Positions 43,911 to 63,152 of a DNA stretch of 64,000 nucleotides are shown here, piece after piece. Location of the stretch: positions 33,389,934 through 33,453,933 of the forward strand of contig NC_045138.2 in NCBI RefSeq assembly GCF_008831285.2, written 5' to 3'. The position numbers and the translations under genes are program-made. Source of the stretch: Nymphaea colorata. Lineage: Eukaryota > Streptophyta > Magnoliopsida > Nymphaeales > Nymphaeaceae. Numbering within the stretch: the first letter of the stretch is position 1; each line of letters opens with the position of its first letter. The notes under the pieces are model-generated. The model saw only the letters and a list, made by a program, of their open reading frames with translations. It was not told the DNA's origin and searched no databases.

Positions 43911-46003
43911 TCACCGTGGTTGCATATCAGAGACTGTGATATCATTTGTTGAAGAATTACCAAGCTCAATTTCTACAAGAGTGGAACCTCTATCTGGAGA
44001 CCTAGCCTTGCGAGAATAGGCTGGTTGGCTAGGTGAAGCCGGGTTAGCAGAATCACTGCTGAGCATGAGAACAACGGAGGACATAGTTGGACGCTCTACT
44101 GCATCTTCTTGGACACAGAGCAACCCCACATTGACGCACCTCAACACCTGACCCAACTCGTGTGGCGTCCCCAGCGAATGATCAAGTAATTCCTCAATCT
44201 GATCTTCGTTCCATAGCTTCCATGCCTGCATTGCGTTACTCATCCAAGATCACAAAGTTAGCTTGCAGGTTACCAGTATTAATGCATAATCACATTGTCA
44301 CCAAGGCTTCAGTTAGCTGCCATCGACATGATATGATAAGCACAAGTTCTACACGTACCGAAGCAAGCAGTGCAAGATTAGATGTTACTGCTGGTAAACA
44401 ACAACCTGATACTAAGACAACAAAATGAAAAGCTATCTCGGGCCTTCACCGGTTCAACTGTCTTGCTTCCCGTGTTACTACCTGCTTTCCAACTGCGGTG
44501 GAATGTCTTTTCCGATAAACATGGGAACTGATTCTGTAAGCTCGAGTAAAAAAAAATGTAGTGGGTGCATCTGATGAAGAGTCACCTCAGTCTTTATGTA
44601 CATCTCATGCTCATATACGGGTACGTGTATCTGTAAGTTTGAAGAACCACACGCTCAGCTTGTTTCCTGAATAGGCCAACCATGAATTTTTAGTTGCCAA
44701 TGAGCTAAACAAGCCAAAAAGGTGAGATGATTTTAGTGTAGCTCACAAAGGTCTCTGTTCTAAGCTAAATAAACCTAGAGCAAGAGCAAGCCAGTTTACA
44801 GGCACACACCATCTGAAGTCAACCATGGATATGGTCGATGATCACCAGAGTTGCTCTACCGCTGTCGTCGAAAAGTTCAGACTCACCCCACCCTTTAGAA
44901 CAGATTTGTTCTAAACTTGCAATGCAATTGCACATCAACTGCACAACTGTGCCTTAGAGTTCTACTTGTTAAATTTCCATTTGAAAATTTTAACCATATC
45001 GAGTAATGTTTCATGGTTCAAAACCAGAAAATCCACTTGACTTTGTTGCATTGATGGTTAAACAGGATTTTGCAAAGATTGTAAGTTCGCCAATTTAAAT
45101 CTTTTGAATTGTCATAGGTTAGAAAATCTTGTTGAAATGTCTATATGGATCCATTTAAGAGTGGATTAGTTTCTTGGTATCAAATCATGAAAATCACATC
45201 CAACAGTTCAATGCAAACGCTTGTAAAATGGATGCACCAGTTTGGTGAAGAGGGTGATTGGATGCTCACATGCCCAAGAAGGTTGAGAGAGTACTCCTCG
45301 TTGCGGAAGCTTGTCATCTTCAGTCCACTCACGACCTCCAGCACTATGACTCCGAAACTGAAGACATCGGATTTGGTGGAGTAGCGCCCTTCCATTGCAT
45401 ATTCTGGTGGCATGTATCCGCTGCATTTTCATCACAAATTTGTGTGAACCTATTACAGATTTTATACTATCGAAATTTTTTCAGACGGCTTGCGTTCACA
45501 AACTATCAAGAATCTTTTTGTCTCCAGTTAAACTTCTTCAAGATGGGTTTCACCTTGATTATTTATCTCTGATTTGAGAGTTGAAGTACGTTCCTCTTTT
45601 TGTGGGATCAATTCTTCCCCTCATTTAATCGGAACAAAGGGACATGGTTTTGAGTGAAAAACTCGCTGCAGATCCCTCGACTGGAACTTGATCCCAAGTC
45701 TTCGACACCCTCATTAACATCTGCTCCCCACAGGTGCTGGTTCAAGTGAAAATTTCATGATTGTGGTCTAGGTATACTTAATAGAGGAGATGACATTACC
45801 CCCAGTACAAGCTTTTCGTCCATATATGCACGGCGTAGAAGCAGTTGTAATGGGCAACTCAATTAGTAACTATGTCACCATAGTGAAAGGTGTGGGTACC
45901 GGTGCCGGTGCGAATGCTGGTGCCAGTGTGGGTGGGTGCTTGCACATCCTAAAAAAAGCTTGCACATCCTAAAAAAACCTAAAAAAATTTAGGTGCCGTG
46001 ATT

Positions 46004-46147
46004 ATATTTTATTATTATTATTTTAAATTTATTATGATAACAGAATAAACATATTATTACAATTTAGTTATTAATATTTTATTATTATTATTTTAAATTT
46101 ATTATATATATAACACAATAAACATATTATTACAATTTAGTTATTAA
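46004..46147. repeat. About 70-base AT-rich tandem duplication in intron 5
   Basis: Two copies of a unit with TTTTATTATTATTATTTTAA and ending ACAATTTAGTTATTAAT lie in tandem. They differ by a short TA expansion. They sit between exons 5 and 6 of the pseudogene. Confidence 0.85.
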
Positions 46148-46397
46148 TGTATATAACATATTTGAATAATTGTATTGAATAGGAAAATATCAAAATAACA
46201 TATATTCTTTAAGTAATTTAGTAATATGATATTTTAATTGGGCTCAGGTGTGAGTCAGAGCTGCCCCCATGTCCGGCCGACTCGATGGAGACTCCTCGAT
46301 GCAGACTCGGGTGTAACAGCAGTAAAGGGTCTGGAGGCGCATTCATAAGTTCAATTAATCAGTGTACCATAGAAAGAGAAAGAAAGAAAGACGCTCA

Positions 46398-46739
<342 letters not shown>

Positions 46740-49094
46740 TCAATAACTAATCAAATATGAATGTGAGGTATTGGGTTTATATATCAGAAAAATGTAATCC
46801 GAGAATTGCTTCCTACATTCTCGGTCGTGGAGAACGTCTTCGTAAGATCAGTCGAAAGCAGATGAAAGAGTTGTCCACCAAATTTTGCCTAAATAAGACT
46901 TCATATCCCAATGCTTTCACGTCAAATTAGTACGGAAATATTAAATGCGCATGCAAGAAAGTGAGAAGAGCAAGAGAACGGAGAATGACAAACCGAAAAG
47001 GAAATGGTCGAGGCTTTTGTTGGGCATGTATTCGTAGATCAAATCCGCTCTTCTCCTTCAGCGCAGCATCTGACCAACTGAACCAGATTTGTATGCTGAA
47101 GCTTCGCTATCAGCTTCAGCTCGTTCATGAACTCATCGAGACCTTGCTTTGAAACCCTGGACAGCCTCTTGATAGCTACTTCTTGTCCTCCTGGGAGCCC
47201 GCCCTTAAACATAACATACAAGCATTTACTTACCTTTCATTCCAGTCTAACTTCGAATGAAAGGGTATACTAATCTGCTGAAGGCCAGAGAAAGTTGCAA
47301 ATATGAAGCGACACTTAAGCTTTTTACGTTTGCAACAATGATGTATTTCGAATAGAAGCTCGTCTTGCACAGGCTTTGTTAATTCGCATGGAAATGTGCA
47401 CCAAAAATGCCAGAACTCTTACATGCACCAGATCCGGCTCATTTGCACACACGATCAACATCAATTTAAGAACCAAAAAAAAAATGTAGATGGAATGGAT
47501 CCAGATCCATATGAGGGAGTAAGAGAGAGAGAGAGAGAGAATACTCTGTAAACAGGGCCAAAGCCTCCCTGTCCAATCTTACTTGATGCAGAAAAGTTGT
47601 TGGTTGCTGCCATGATATCTCTTAACCTATAAAACGGCAGGTCGGTGCCTCCGCTTTCTTTTTGTGCTTCTTCAAGAAGAACTCCCGCAGAGGCATCTCT
47701 CTGCTTTCGTGCACCTGTGCCCATTCATTTGGCATCACAGAATTCGTCGAGGTTAATCGGAGAAAGAACAATAAAATACATGTAAAAATGATCGACATTA
47801 ATAGTCTTCATAGTTTGTTCTACTTATCGTGCTATTTATTCATGATAAAAGAAAAGCAAATAAAATATATGTATGCCTGAAATTACTGGCGTGCAATATT
47901 GTAGATATCTTTTTCACTAACACGATGTCGTTTGCATATGCGCATAAACTATAAAGCAAAAAAACAAACCTGCAGCTTTTTTCGCCTTGGACTTCGATAA
48001 ATAACATGCTCCGGCAGCAGCAAATAGAATTACCAGCGAAGTAACCGCAACCGTAACCGTGATTATAACTGGTGGTAAGTGTTTCTTTCCTCCAACTGCA
48101 TCTGCATGCCATCAAAGAAGACAGCATAGTTAAAAAAGGCGCATTTTTTTAAGAAAAAAAATGCATTAAAAATGCGAAAAGGAAATCAGTCGAATAAAAC
48201 AATAAAAAATACTAAAAACCAACAAAAAGCGTTTTCCCGTTTTTCTTTTTAAGCATTTTTTTTCATTTTTTTAGTGGCAACTTCTTGGTTTTATTTTTCT
48301 ATTTTTTATTTGTTACTTATTTATTTATTTTTTGATGTTGTCTTATTACTTTCTCATATATTTTATTTTTTCTAATTTTTAAAATTTTAGAATTTTCTAA
48401 AGTTTTACCATATTTTTTTCTTATTTTTTTGAAGCTGGGTGTACTCAAAGACCCCCATTGTAAAAAACGAGAAAACTATATTTTATAACTTCCATTATTC
48501 TTGATTCAAAGAATATTGAAAGTTCAAATGTTATTTCCACCACTCAATGGATGTTTTTCACCGTCGCTCAATTGAGGGTTTCTGAAACCCTTCCCAAGTG
48601 AGGGTTTTCGTTGGGCAAGGGTTTATCTATGAGAGTTTGTTTCAGAAGCCCTTTATGAAAGGTAAGGCTATCTTCGATTTGTTTTTGTTTTTGTTTTTTT
48701 TTAGATTTTCTTATGTAACTGTTACTCTGATGCTCTGCAGAACATCAATCTTCACTCTTCAACCTCTCGTGCATAACAGCAACTGTGCAGGGCCAGTTAT
48801 TGCTGAATGCCTGATTGAAATGGAAACGCTTCACAGCAGTCGGGGGTTACAATGTAGCCGAACCTCCGTGATGAATGTTGCGTGATGATTTTTCATTACA
48901 ATTTACAATTCGTCATTATCTTTTGTCTCTTTATATTTCAGTTATGGGAAGCCAATAATACAAAACCTCTATAATGAGATTCGGTTGCTTCACAGAATCA
49001 CACAATCTTGTGGATGGTGTTTTGTTTTATGAACTTTTGATCAAAGAACTTCATTACGTTATAAATAGACATTTTTATGACGGTGTTTTGTCAC

Positions 49095-49350
49095 CGTAGA
49101 GCTCGTTTAAACGAGCTCCAAATGAGCTCGACGAGTCGAGAAGAATTTGAGATAAAATATATATTTTTGAGTTAAAAAAATGCAGTAGCTTACGAGCAAA
49201 ACGAGCTCGAGATCTCGAGCCTCCTCTGTTCAGCTCCAGGTTTTTTCAGTGGAGCCGAACTCGAGCCTTTTCTGTTGAGCTCGATTGGAGTTCGAGCGAA
49301 GCTCAACTCGAGGTCGAGGTTTTTTCAGCTTGAACTCGTCTCAACTCATG
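49095..49350. repeat. GAGCTCG-rich palindromic element
   Basis: The palindrome GAGCTC and variants (GAGCTCGA, CTCGAGC) recur many times in about 250 bases inside intron 1 of the pseudogene. This gives strong local self-complementarity. It resembles fold-back repetitive elements scattered in plant introns, but I see no clear terminal inverted repeats or target duplication. Confidence 0.55.
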
Positions 49351-51316
49351 TTCACCTGGTACCATTTGCACCCGTCCTTTACTACCACCACCCCGATAAA
49401 GGTGAAGCTGGAACATGAAAGGGTTATTTGGCAATGGAGTCGATTCATGAACACTTAGTTTTAGAGTAAGCTTTATTAGCATAGTGATAACTTTATGAAA
49501 AGCTTGCAGAATGTTTCAAACTACCAAACAATAACTAAAAGAACATGCCACCAACCATTGTCATCCCGCCACTTATGTCCATTTAATGTAGTCTTTCAAA
49601 CTGCCAAACAATAACGAAAAGAACATGCCACGAACCATTTTCATTGCATCACTCATATATATAGCTTGGCATGCTCCTTTCATGTCAATTCCTTATCAAT
49701 TCAATCATTTTCATTGTACACGCTCATATTTAAGGCCGGCTGACCGCTGTGGGGCTTCCGTGGAGGTTGATTGTAAATGAACTTCGATCTTTGTATATTT
49801 TAACCCTTTCCTATCTGATTTCCACCCTAGATCACGAGTACTCAACCCTTTCACTTCACCCCCGGCGTCTCTCTTCGATCGTTAAATGGGGTAGTTGATC
49901 TCCACGCAACACGCATGAAAAATAAAAATAAAATGAAATTTGAAAGAGTACATCATGTGCATGAAGCAGGTGAAGTTACCTGAATTTCCGGAATTTGCAA
50001 CCCGGACAAATGTGCTGTCTGCAGTACTATCATTATTTCCCTGCACGAGATTTGGCACATCTCCTTTCCATGTGAAACACGTACCATCTCGGTAAGAATA
50101 AGCTGTGCAGGAGCAGTCGGTCATGCAAGCCAATCCACAACTCTCACCCGTTCCACCCGTCGCGTTACTACTGTAAGGGTCAGAAGATCCTTTAATTAAT
50201 GTCTTAGTAAAACGATCACCTTCACACTGCAATCTATTCTTCCTCCTGCACCCTCCGGACCAAGCGTTTGATTCCCATTCTTGGGCTGATGCAGGTTCGA
50301 AACCGTCCAAGCACTCACACAAATGCATGTTCTCCTTAAGCTGGTTATTGCAGACTCCGAATCCTAAGCAAACAGCATAGACATCACACTGATCTGCGGG
50401 CCGCCACCAGAAAACGTCCCAGCTCTCTGTCGATTTTTTCCACGTTGCTTGCTTGATCTGCCCATTGACATCAATCTTAGTCCTTGTCAGCGTGCTGCTG
50501 TTGTAGACCGAGTAAGTATAATAGCTCATGTTGTCGTTGACGATAAAAACTGGCGTTAAAGCGGCTGCTGGCGATTCTCATCTCAGGCATCCCAGTAAAA
50601 ATCTGTCCATCCCAAACCCCTGTAGTCCAGTACTCGTGGGTGTTGTTTCAGTACAACGGGAGCTCGAGGCTTCCGTTTGGATTAATCTTTTGAGATAAAA
50701 GACCAGAAGAAGGGTCGTCTTTGCTCTTCCATGAGGTGATCGCTATGTATTGCTTGGTGACTTTGTTCACTCCCACTCGTCCATCGGGCAGGAACGTATC
50801 GGTGGGATGGTCGAAACTCTCCCATACAACAGCGGCGCTGGAAGAATTTCCATCCATCAGAGCAAGATTGCCATTGTTCTGAAGAACAGCAACTCTTGCT
50901 GCAGGGTGAGATGATGGAGTTGGTGTCGAGTTTGTCGACCAGATCAGGGAGCCAGATTTAGTCTGAATGACCAAGCTGCTACCATCTTCTGAGATCTTCA
51001 ATTCGGCTATGTTGTTTTGGAGAGGCGTGTCTCTGTTGGCCACCCACACCACGTTGTCATCCTTGACGTCCGTGTACCATATGCCTATATAGTATCTGGC
51101 TGGACTGCCAAGAGAAAAGTAGCCCAGTTCAAACTTCCCACCTTTAGAGGTGATTGTTTGATTTCCCGTTATAAAATGGCCTGCAGAGATGGTGTCTCCC
51201 GAAAGACGTGGATGGAACTGCAGGAGTATGAAGCAGAAGGCCAACAAGAAAGGCCGAAATAAAATCCTCCGGCCATGCGGCTGCAGCAAAAGCTCGACAC
51301 CTTCTAAAGTCTCCAT

Positions 51317-51576
51317 AGCAGCAGGCAAAAGCTTTGAGGATGGCACGCCGGAGAAGTAGAGGAATAAGCGGATGAAATGGAACTAAAATAATCGCAATGT
51401 TATTGCACCAACGCCATCATGCTTTATTACCACATCGCTATCCAAGTAGGTTGCGTCTATATCTTTGATGAAGGATATACTTACCTCCGAGTTGTTGGTG
51501 CTCGCTGATCTAGAATGATGTTTCCCAACACCATGACGCCAAGCTCAGGCGAGTAACCCCACCTAATTTGCTTGTC

Positions 51577-51618
<42 letters not shown>

Positions 51619-52857
51619 TTTTCACGTCTACCACTTATTTCTTTTGTAATCGGTTAAGCACTACCAGTTTTTGGAGCTCGATCACCAAAGCATTTGTTGT
51701 ATACTTTTCAAATGAACATCGACCGCTCAGGGATGAGAACGACTTCCATTCAACCGAATTGTCAATCCTTTGAAAGCACCTCTCACATGCCACCACCTTG
51801 GAACGGCCTTTCTTAACTATGGAACATAATTAAACGTAATTGAAAATACCTCTTCCATACCAAAGGAAAAATGACTTTTACCATCAAACGTAATTGAAAA
51901 TACCAGTCCAAATTATATCTTCACAAGCATCGGCCTTTCTTAACTATGGAACATAATTAAATAAGCTATCTACACGTACGGTGGAACTCAGATATTTCTG
52001 GTATAAAACTTAATATATAAGATTTTACATCACCTGCAATGACGAATCGATGAAATCTCTCTGTTTTAGTGGCATAGACTCAGAATGTGTCCACTGTTTT
52101 CCATTTGTACAAATAAAAAAGAAGAGTAAATTAATGAACTATCGACTGACCAGTGGTCGAAGGCTGATGAATCCTACTTTTCAAAGCGTATGAGTGATAG
52201 CCAGGGCGTCCTCACCTGGACCACCAATTTACATCGCCTAGAGACACCCAGACTGGGGCCGATGATTATATATAAACATACAACTTGACTTTCCACCATG
52301 ATGTTCTCCATGCGTTGCGGAACCATAGGCAACAAAAATTCCAAATTAAGATGCTGCTAGCTTTTGTCTGTGATTAAATCATGAATGCTTTACTTTATGC
52401 AAGCTAAAGTGGTGCGTTTAGATATATATTTTCTTTGGTGAGAATAGATTTATAAAATTTCATGCTCATAACTATGAGATTTGAACCTGGAATCCTTTGA
52501 GTGTCAGCCACCTTTACCTTTACATTACATCTCTTGAGTCCATGAAACAGCTCTTGAGGTGGGAGACTTAAATTATTCACGTTGCTTTAATTATCTGCCA
52601 AACTTCATGTCCCTCTCACATTTTTTAATTGCATTAAAAAGGGTTGGTGAAGGAGGATAAAGTTGGGACTGCCTCACAGGCTGCCATGTTTCGATGACAC
52701 AGTCTACCCGGTCCCCACTTCTACCATTTTAGTGGGGTTCGATCAACTTTTATTGCGGTTCAATGTTGGGTACAGTGAACATTCTGAACGTGTCACAAGC
52801 AAAATAAATTGGACAAAGAGATAGATGACATAGTCAAAGATCCATATCCTATCATCG
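51317..52857. other. Upstream region of the pseudogene
   Basis: This would hold the former promoter of the third receptor kinase, although I see no clear TATA box. A TA microsatellite lies at about 51580-51616. Around 51830-51960 a 50-60 base phrase (CTTTCTTAACTATGGAACAT) occurs twice. The part at 52255-52660 matches pieces at 16838-16915 and 12310-12610. No gene is seen. Confidence 0.5.
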
Positions 52858-53760
52858 GCCTGCTGGATATCTAATATATCTTGCTATAACCCTGCTGGAT
52901 ATCTAATTTATCTTGCTATAACCTGGCTAGATATACTTCATGCCATCCAGATTTTAAGTCAACTCATGGATCAACCAAGACTACCTCGTTTGGACATCGC
53001 TCATAGAGTACTTCGTTATTTAAAGGGGACACCGGGGCATAGAGTATTGTTGCCGTCATTTAGCAAGATCGATCTTGTTGAGCAATGTGATTTAGATGAA
53101 GCATCATGCCCAATTTTGTAGAGATCAAAAAGCAAATGTTGTGCGTCTATCAATAAAAGTTAAATACCAGGGAAATCCAAGAAAACAACAATTGAATCAA
53201 GGCCTTCGGCAGAAGCAGCGTATAGATCTATGGCAGCAGGTTGCTGCAAACGTACATTGGATTCAATCACGATCGACTTATGGTTTTGCATTGTGACAAT
53301 CAAACTGCTCTTCACATAGCAGTCATTCAAGTCTTTCACAAACGTACAAAACATATCAAGAATACTTGTCACATAATTAGTGATAAGGTTCAAAATACAA
53401 AGATTCGAACATGATTTGTGTCCAGACAATCTCGGGAAGGCACTAGGATGTGCATCACTTGCAAGGATGAGAAGCAAGTTGGGATTAACAGATGAAGGAG
53501 ATCCAACTTGAGGAGGGGTGTGGAAAGTCGTCCTTGCTATGTGGAGGCATGCTCTCTTTCCTTCTCTATATGTGCTGCAGCCGTCTAAATGAACCCACAA
53601 AAGAAGAACGAAAGTTTCTTCAAGTAGGAAGTTGTACATTTCCTGGTTGTGCCATGATTGTTTTTGTATGGCAAGTTGTGAGATAAAAATTGTATACATT
53701 CACATCGATGTGTGCATGATAAGAAAATAGCTCCTTTATTCCCCACGTTTGCAGCCTTGT
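52858..53760 (+). mobile_element. Ty1-copia remnant: RNase H end of pol, PPT and 3' LTR start
   Basis: Plus-strand frames encode the C-terminal copia pol signature in pieces: a degenerate DILHAIQILSQLMDQP, then LRYLKGTPGHR, KSKKTTIESRPSAEAAYRS, and a decayed LHIAVIQVFHKRTKHIK. The end (LGKALG... MRSKLGLTDEGDPT) precedes a polypurine tract at 53510-53518, after which a 3' LTR beginning TGTGGAAAG starts at 53519. Stops and frameshifts show it is dead. A 32-base duplication at 52858-52922 repeats GYLIYLAIT-coding sequence. It is a different element from the one at 15.5 kb, since the LTR starts differ. Confidence 0.75.
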
Positions 53761-53813
53761 AATCTAATCTTTTGTGTTACTTCCCTTTGCAGAGAGAACT
53801 TGTATACTCAAGT

Positions 53814-60499
<6,686 letters not shown>

Positions 60500-60504
60500 T
60501 CTCT

Positions 60505-60538
<34 letters not shown>
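60500..60538. repeat. (CT)n / (GA)n microsatellite in the leader
   Basis: A GA-rich repeat (read on the transcribed strand) directly abuts the LysM start codon, so it lies in the 5' untranslated leader. GA-rich tracts are common in plant leaders and bind GAGA-type factors. Any role here is inference. A shorter CT run survives at 58255-58271 in the duplicated copy. Confidence 0.85.
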
Positions 60539-60539
<1 letters not shown>

Positions 60540-60541
<2 letters not shown>

Positions 60542-62345
60542 TGTGTCACTCCGCAGGCATAAATTTAAGAGACAAAATAAAAGATGTAGACTTATTGAGA
60601 GAATTTAATGTGGTGGGTGGGTTGGATTCAATGAAATAATCTCGCTGACATGGCTGGGTTTGGCTGCAAGCAAGTTGTTTTGCCTAGAAATTACTTAGAG
60701 AAACAAAAATTTCAAGGATGAAAAAATAAATCAACAGTAGTGGCTTGCAAGAGGCCGAACACAACAGTGCATCTTCGACCTTGAGTATTCGCCGTGGGTG
60801 GTGGGTTTTGGATCGAGTTGCACGCAATAAGTATGCATCAAAAAAGGTGGAGGGTATTTCATAAATTTTTTTAATTAAATTTTTTTAATAAAATAATGGG
60901 TAGTATAGACTTTTTAACTTTTTCACACCCCTTTTTTACTTTTTTTTAAAAAGTCTTTTTTATTTTAATAAAAGTATTTTAATCGTTATACAGTCTTGTG
61001 CATAATTTTTTTTTATTGTGCACATAGCCGGCTTGGGGCTACCTTGGGTGCCTTACTTGTTTCCTCTGGCCCTAACTGTAGTCCTTTTCTGTGCTTTTAT
61101 TGTTACTCTTAGCAGGGGCGGGGCCAGTACTTTGCTCTTGGATATCGAACTGTCATGCGACATAATAAATATAAATTTTTTTCGGACCGAACTACCATGC
61201 GCTGCAATAAATATAATTTTTTTTTTTTTTTTACTTTTCATAAAGGCTAACGCATACTTTTCAAAAGTATTAAAGGGTTCAAACATACATTTTGAAAAAA
61301 AAAATTAACGAGTAAATTTTAGTTTTTCAAAATAAGCATCCAGATAGACTTGATGGACAGATTATTGGCGATATGAGACTTGATCATTGTTGGGCTTCGC
61401 TTCTCATATATTGAAACTTGTTTGTGATGCCTAGAGTGCAACCACGAGTTGCTCACACTCTTCCCCTTGTTGCTATTCAATATTAGCTCTTGAACTTGAA
61501 GGTCTCGTGCCTTTTTCGTTGGGCAGTATACAGGGGCTTCGTTTTTCAACCCAACTTTCATGAGTAGACTATGTACTTGAGACTTTTTCTTTGGTCCTTG
61601 GACTTTAAACTAATCCAGGAGAATGCTTCCTAATTTTTGTCAATGCATATCATAAAACACATGCATGCATATATATGTGTGTGTGTCTTATTTTGATTGT
61701 TACTTATCCAAAGTCAACGACAAAAGGTAACAAACATCAATTTTTTTCTTCAAGATTGCTACTTTAACCGTGCTCATATATAAACCATTTACTCCTGTTT
61801 ATGAAACTTATGATGAATGCACGACAGACTCCCAAACACATCGTATAGTGTTTTAAATTTTCTTTGCAATATAGCTACGTAAGTAGATGAAAAATATAAA
61901 AACATGTAAACTTAATATATATATATATATATATGAAAAACTGATACCATGTTATGCTTTTCAAAATGAAAACATGTTCTTGAAGTGCGTGTTCTAGAGG
62001 CATGGATTTAAAGATCAAAATACTCGTGTTCTTAAACACTGTTGGACAAGGACAGCAAGTCAAATGCTGCTAATGTTCGCCTAATCAAGTGCTTTATTTT
62101 TCTTCTTTTAATTTTCGGGGAAGATTCTCCTTCGGTCTTTTGTCGTCAGTAGGAGACTAAATTCTTTCCTTTTTGACTATTGAAGAAAGAAAAATGGTTT
62201 CTTGACATATTTTGAAAATGGGTTGATCAGTCTTGAAACGGTTTGGGGTAGTGGGAGCAAGTAGCGGATGTCACAAGAGCAGTCGTGGTCGACTCTTGCG
62301 GGTATCTGTAGTCTCGTCTCTAGTTCAAAAAAGGATCTAACGAAA
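60540..62345. repeat. Upstream flank of the LysM exon; duplicated block, copy 2
   Basis: Parts at 60555-60680 and 61860-62345 match the flanks of copy 1 (58270-58395 and 58735-59125). Between them, 60840-61860 is AT-rich with poly-A/T runs and no match in copy 1, consistent with an insertion here or a deletion there. A TA run lies at 61915-61933. No gene is supported. The LysM promoter should lie here, but I see no convincing TATA box. Confidence 0.55.
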
Positions 62346-63152
62346 CCAGTCAGAGACGGTCAGATTGTTCCTCTTTCTTTGCGAAAATTTTATACAGTAT
62401 CCACATGTTCCAGATGATTGAATACTTACAAATTCCAGATGAGTGAAGCGTCGTATGTGTAATAAGCATCTCACTACTGCCAAAAATTTTGAATGGTTTA
62501 ATACTCTAGAGGTAGTACAAAAGTCTATTACAAAGTCAAAATTTGTGCTGAATCTCGTCCATGAAATTGCTTGTTTACAGCGAAGATGGTCAAATACGGT
62601 TCGTAATTTCGAATACCAGGCCAAAACAAATCCATGGAAATTCTTAGGTAGGGAAGTTCAAAGTTTCAAACCTTCTCACCAAATAAAAAAGGACAACAGT
62701 GAGGGGATTCTCCATTTCTCCCGGTTGTAGAAACAAATACAGTACATCTAAATCAGCCACTAAAGAAAACCAAAAAAATTAGTGCCACCTCCATGAAAAT
62801 TGGAACAAAGGCGAAAGCTGTACTATAAACAGTTAACGAAGAATTACAGCAAATGCCTTTCAAGTCCAGATCATCGAAGGTGAAGGTCCTCAGTGCGCGC
62901 TCTTCCATCTATTTGCCTCATTTTTTCCTGCTTCCCAGCATAACGAACCTCCATGGTCGAGCCCTTTTTCCTGTGAATAAATGCTTCTACAATCCGACTC
63001 TATACAAGCTGAAGGGTGAACAAAGTAATTTCAACCAAAGTTACATCAAGCACCTATCTTCCGTATTTGCTCAAGTGGCTGGTCGCAGTTTTATTGGTCT
63101 ACTCCGTTCTAAAGAATGAGGTGAAATGTATAGGAGAGTTGTGTTCACAAGT
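62346..63152. other. Spacer between two kinase genes
   Basis: No gene recognised. Frames of 95 codons on both strands around 62337-62730 overlap each other. The minus-strand product has a vague gag-like composition (WYSKLR, SWTRFSTNF) but no diagnostic motif. The right part should contain the 3' untranslated region of the kinase at the window edge. Confidence 0.4.

Noticed and set aside
53160-53699. 179-codon minus-strand frame
   Set aside because: It is antisense to the copia RNase H region and has no domain of its own.
62337-62730. Retrotransposon gag gene
   Set aside because: The composition is only vaguely gag-like, frames on both strands overlap, and no diagnostic motif or LTR is present.
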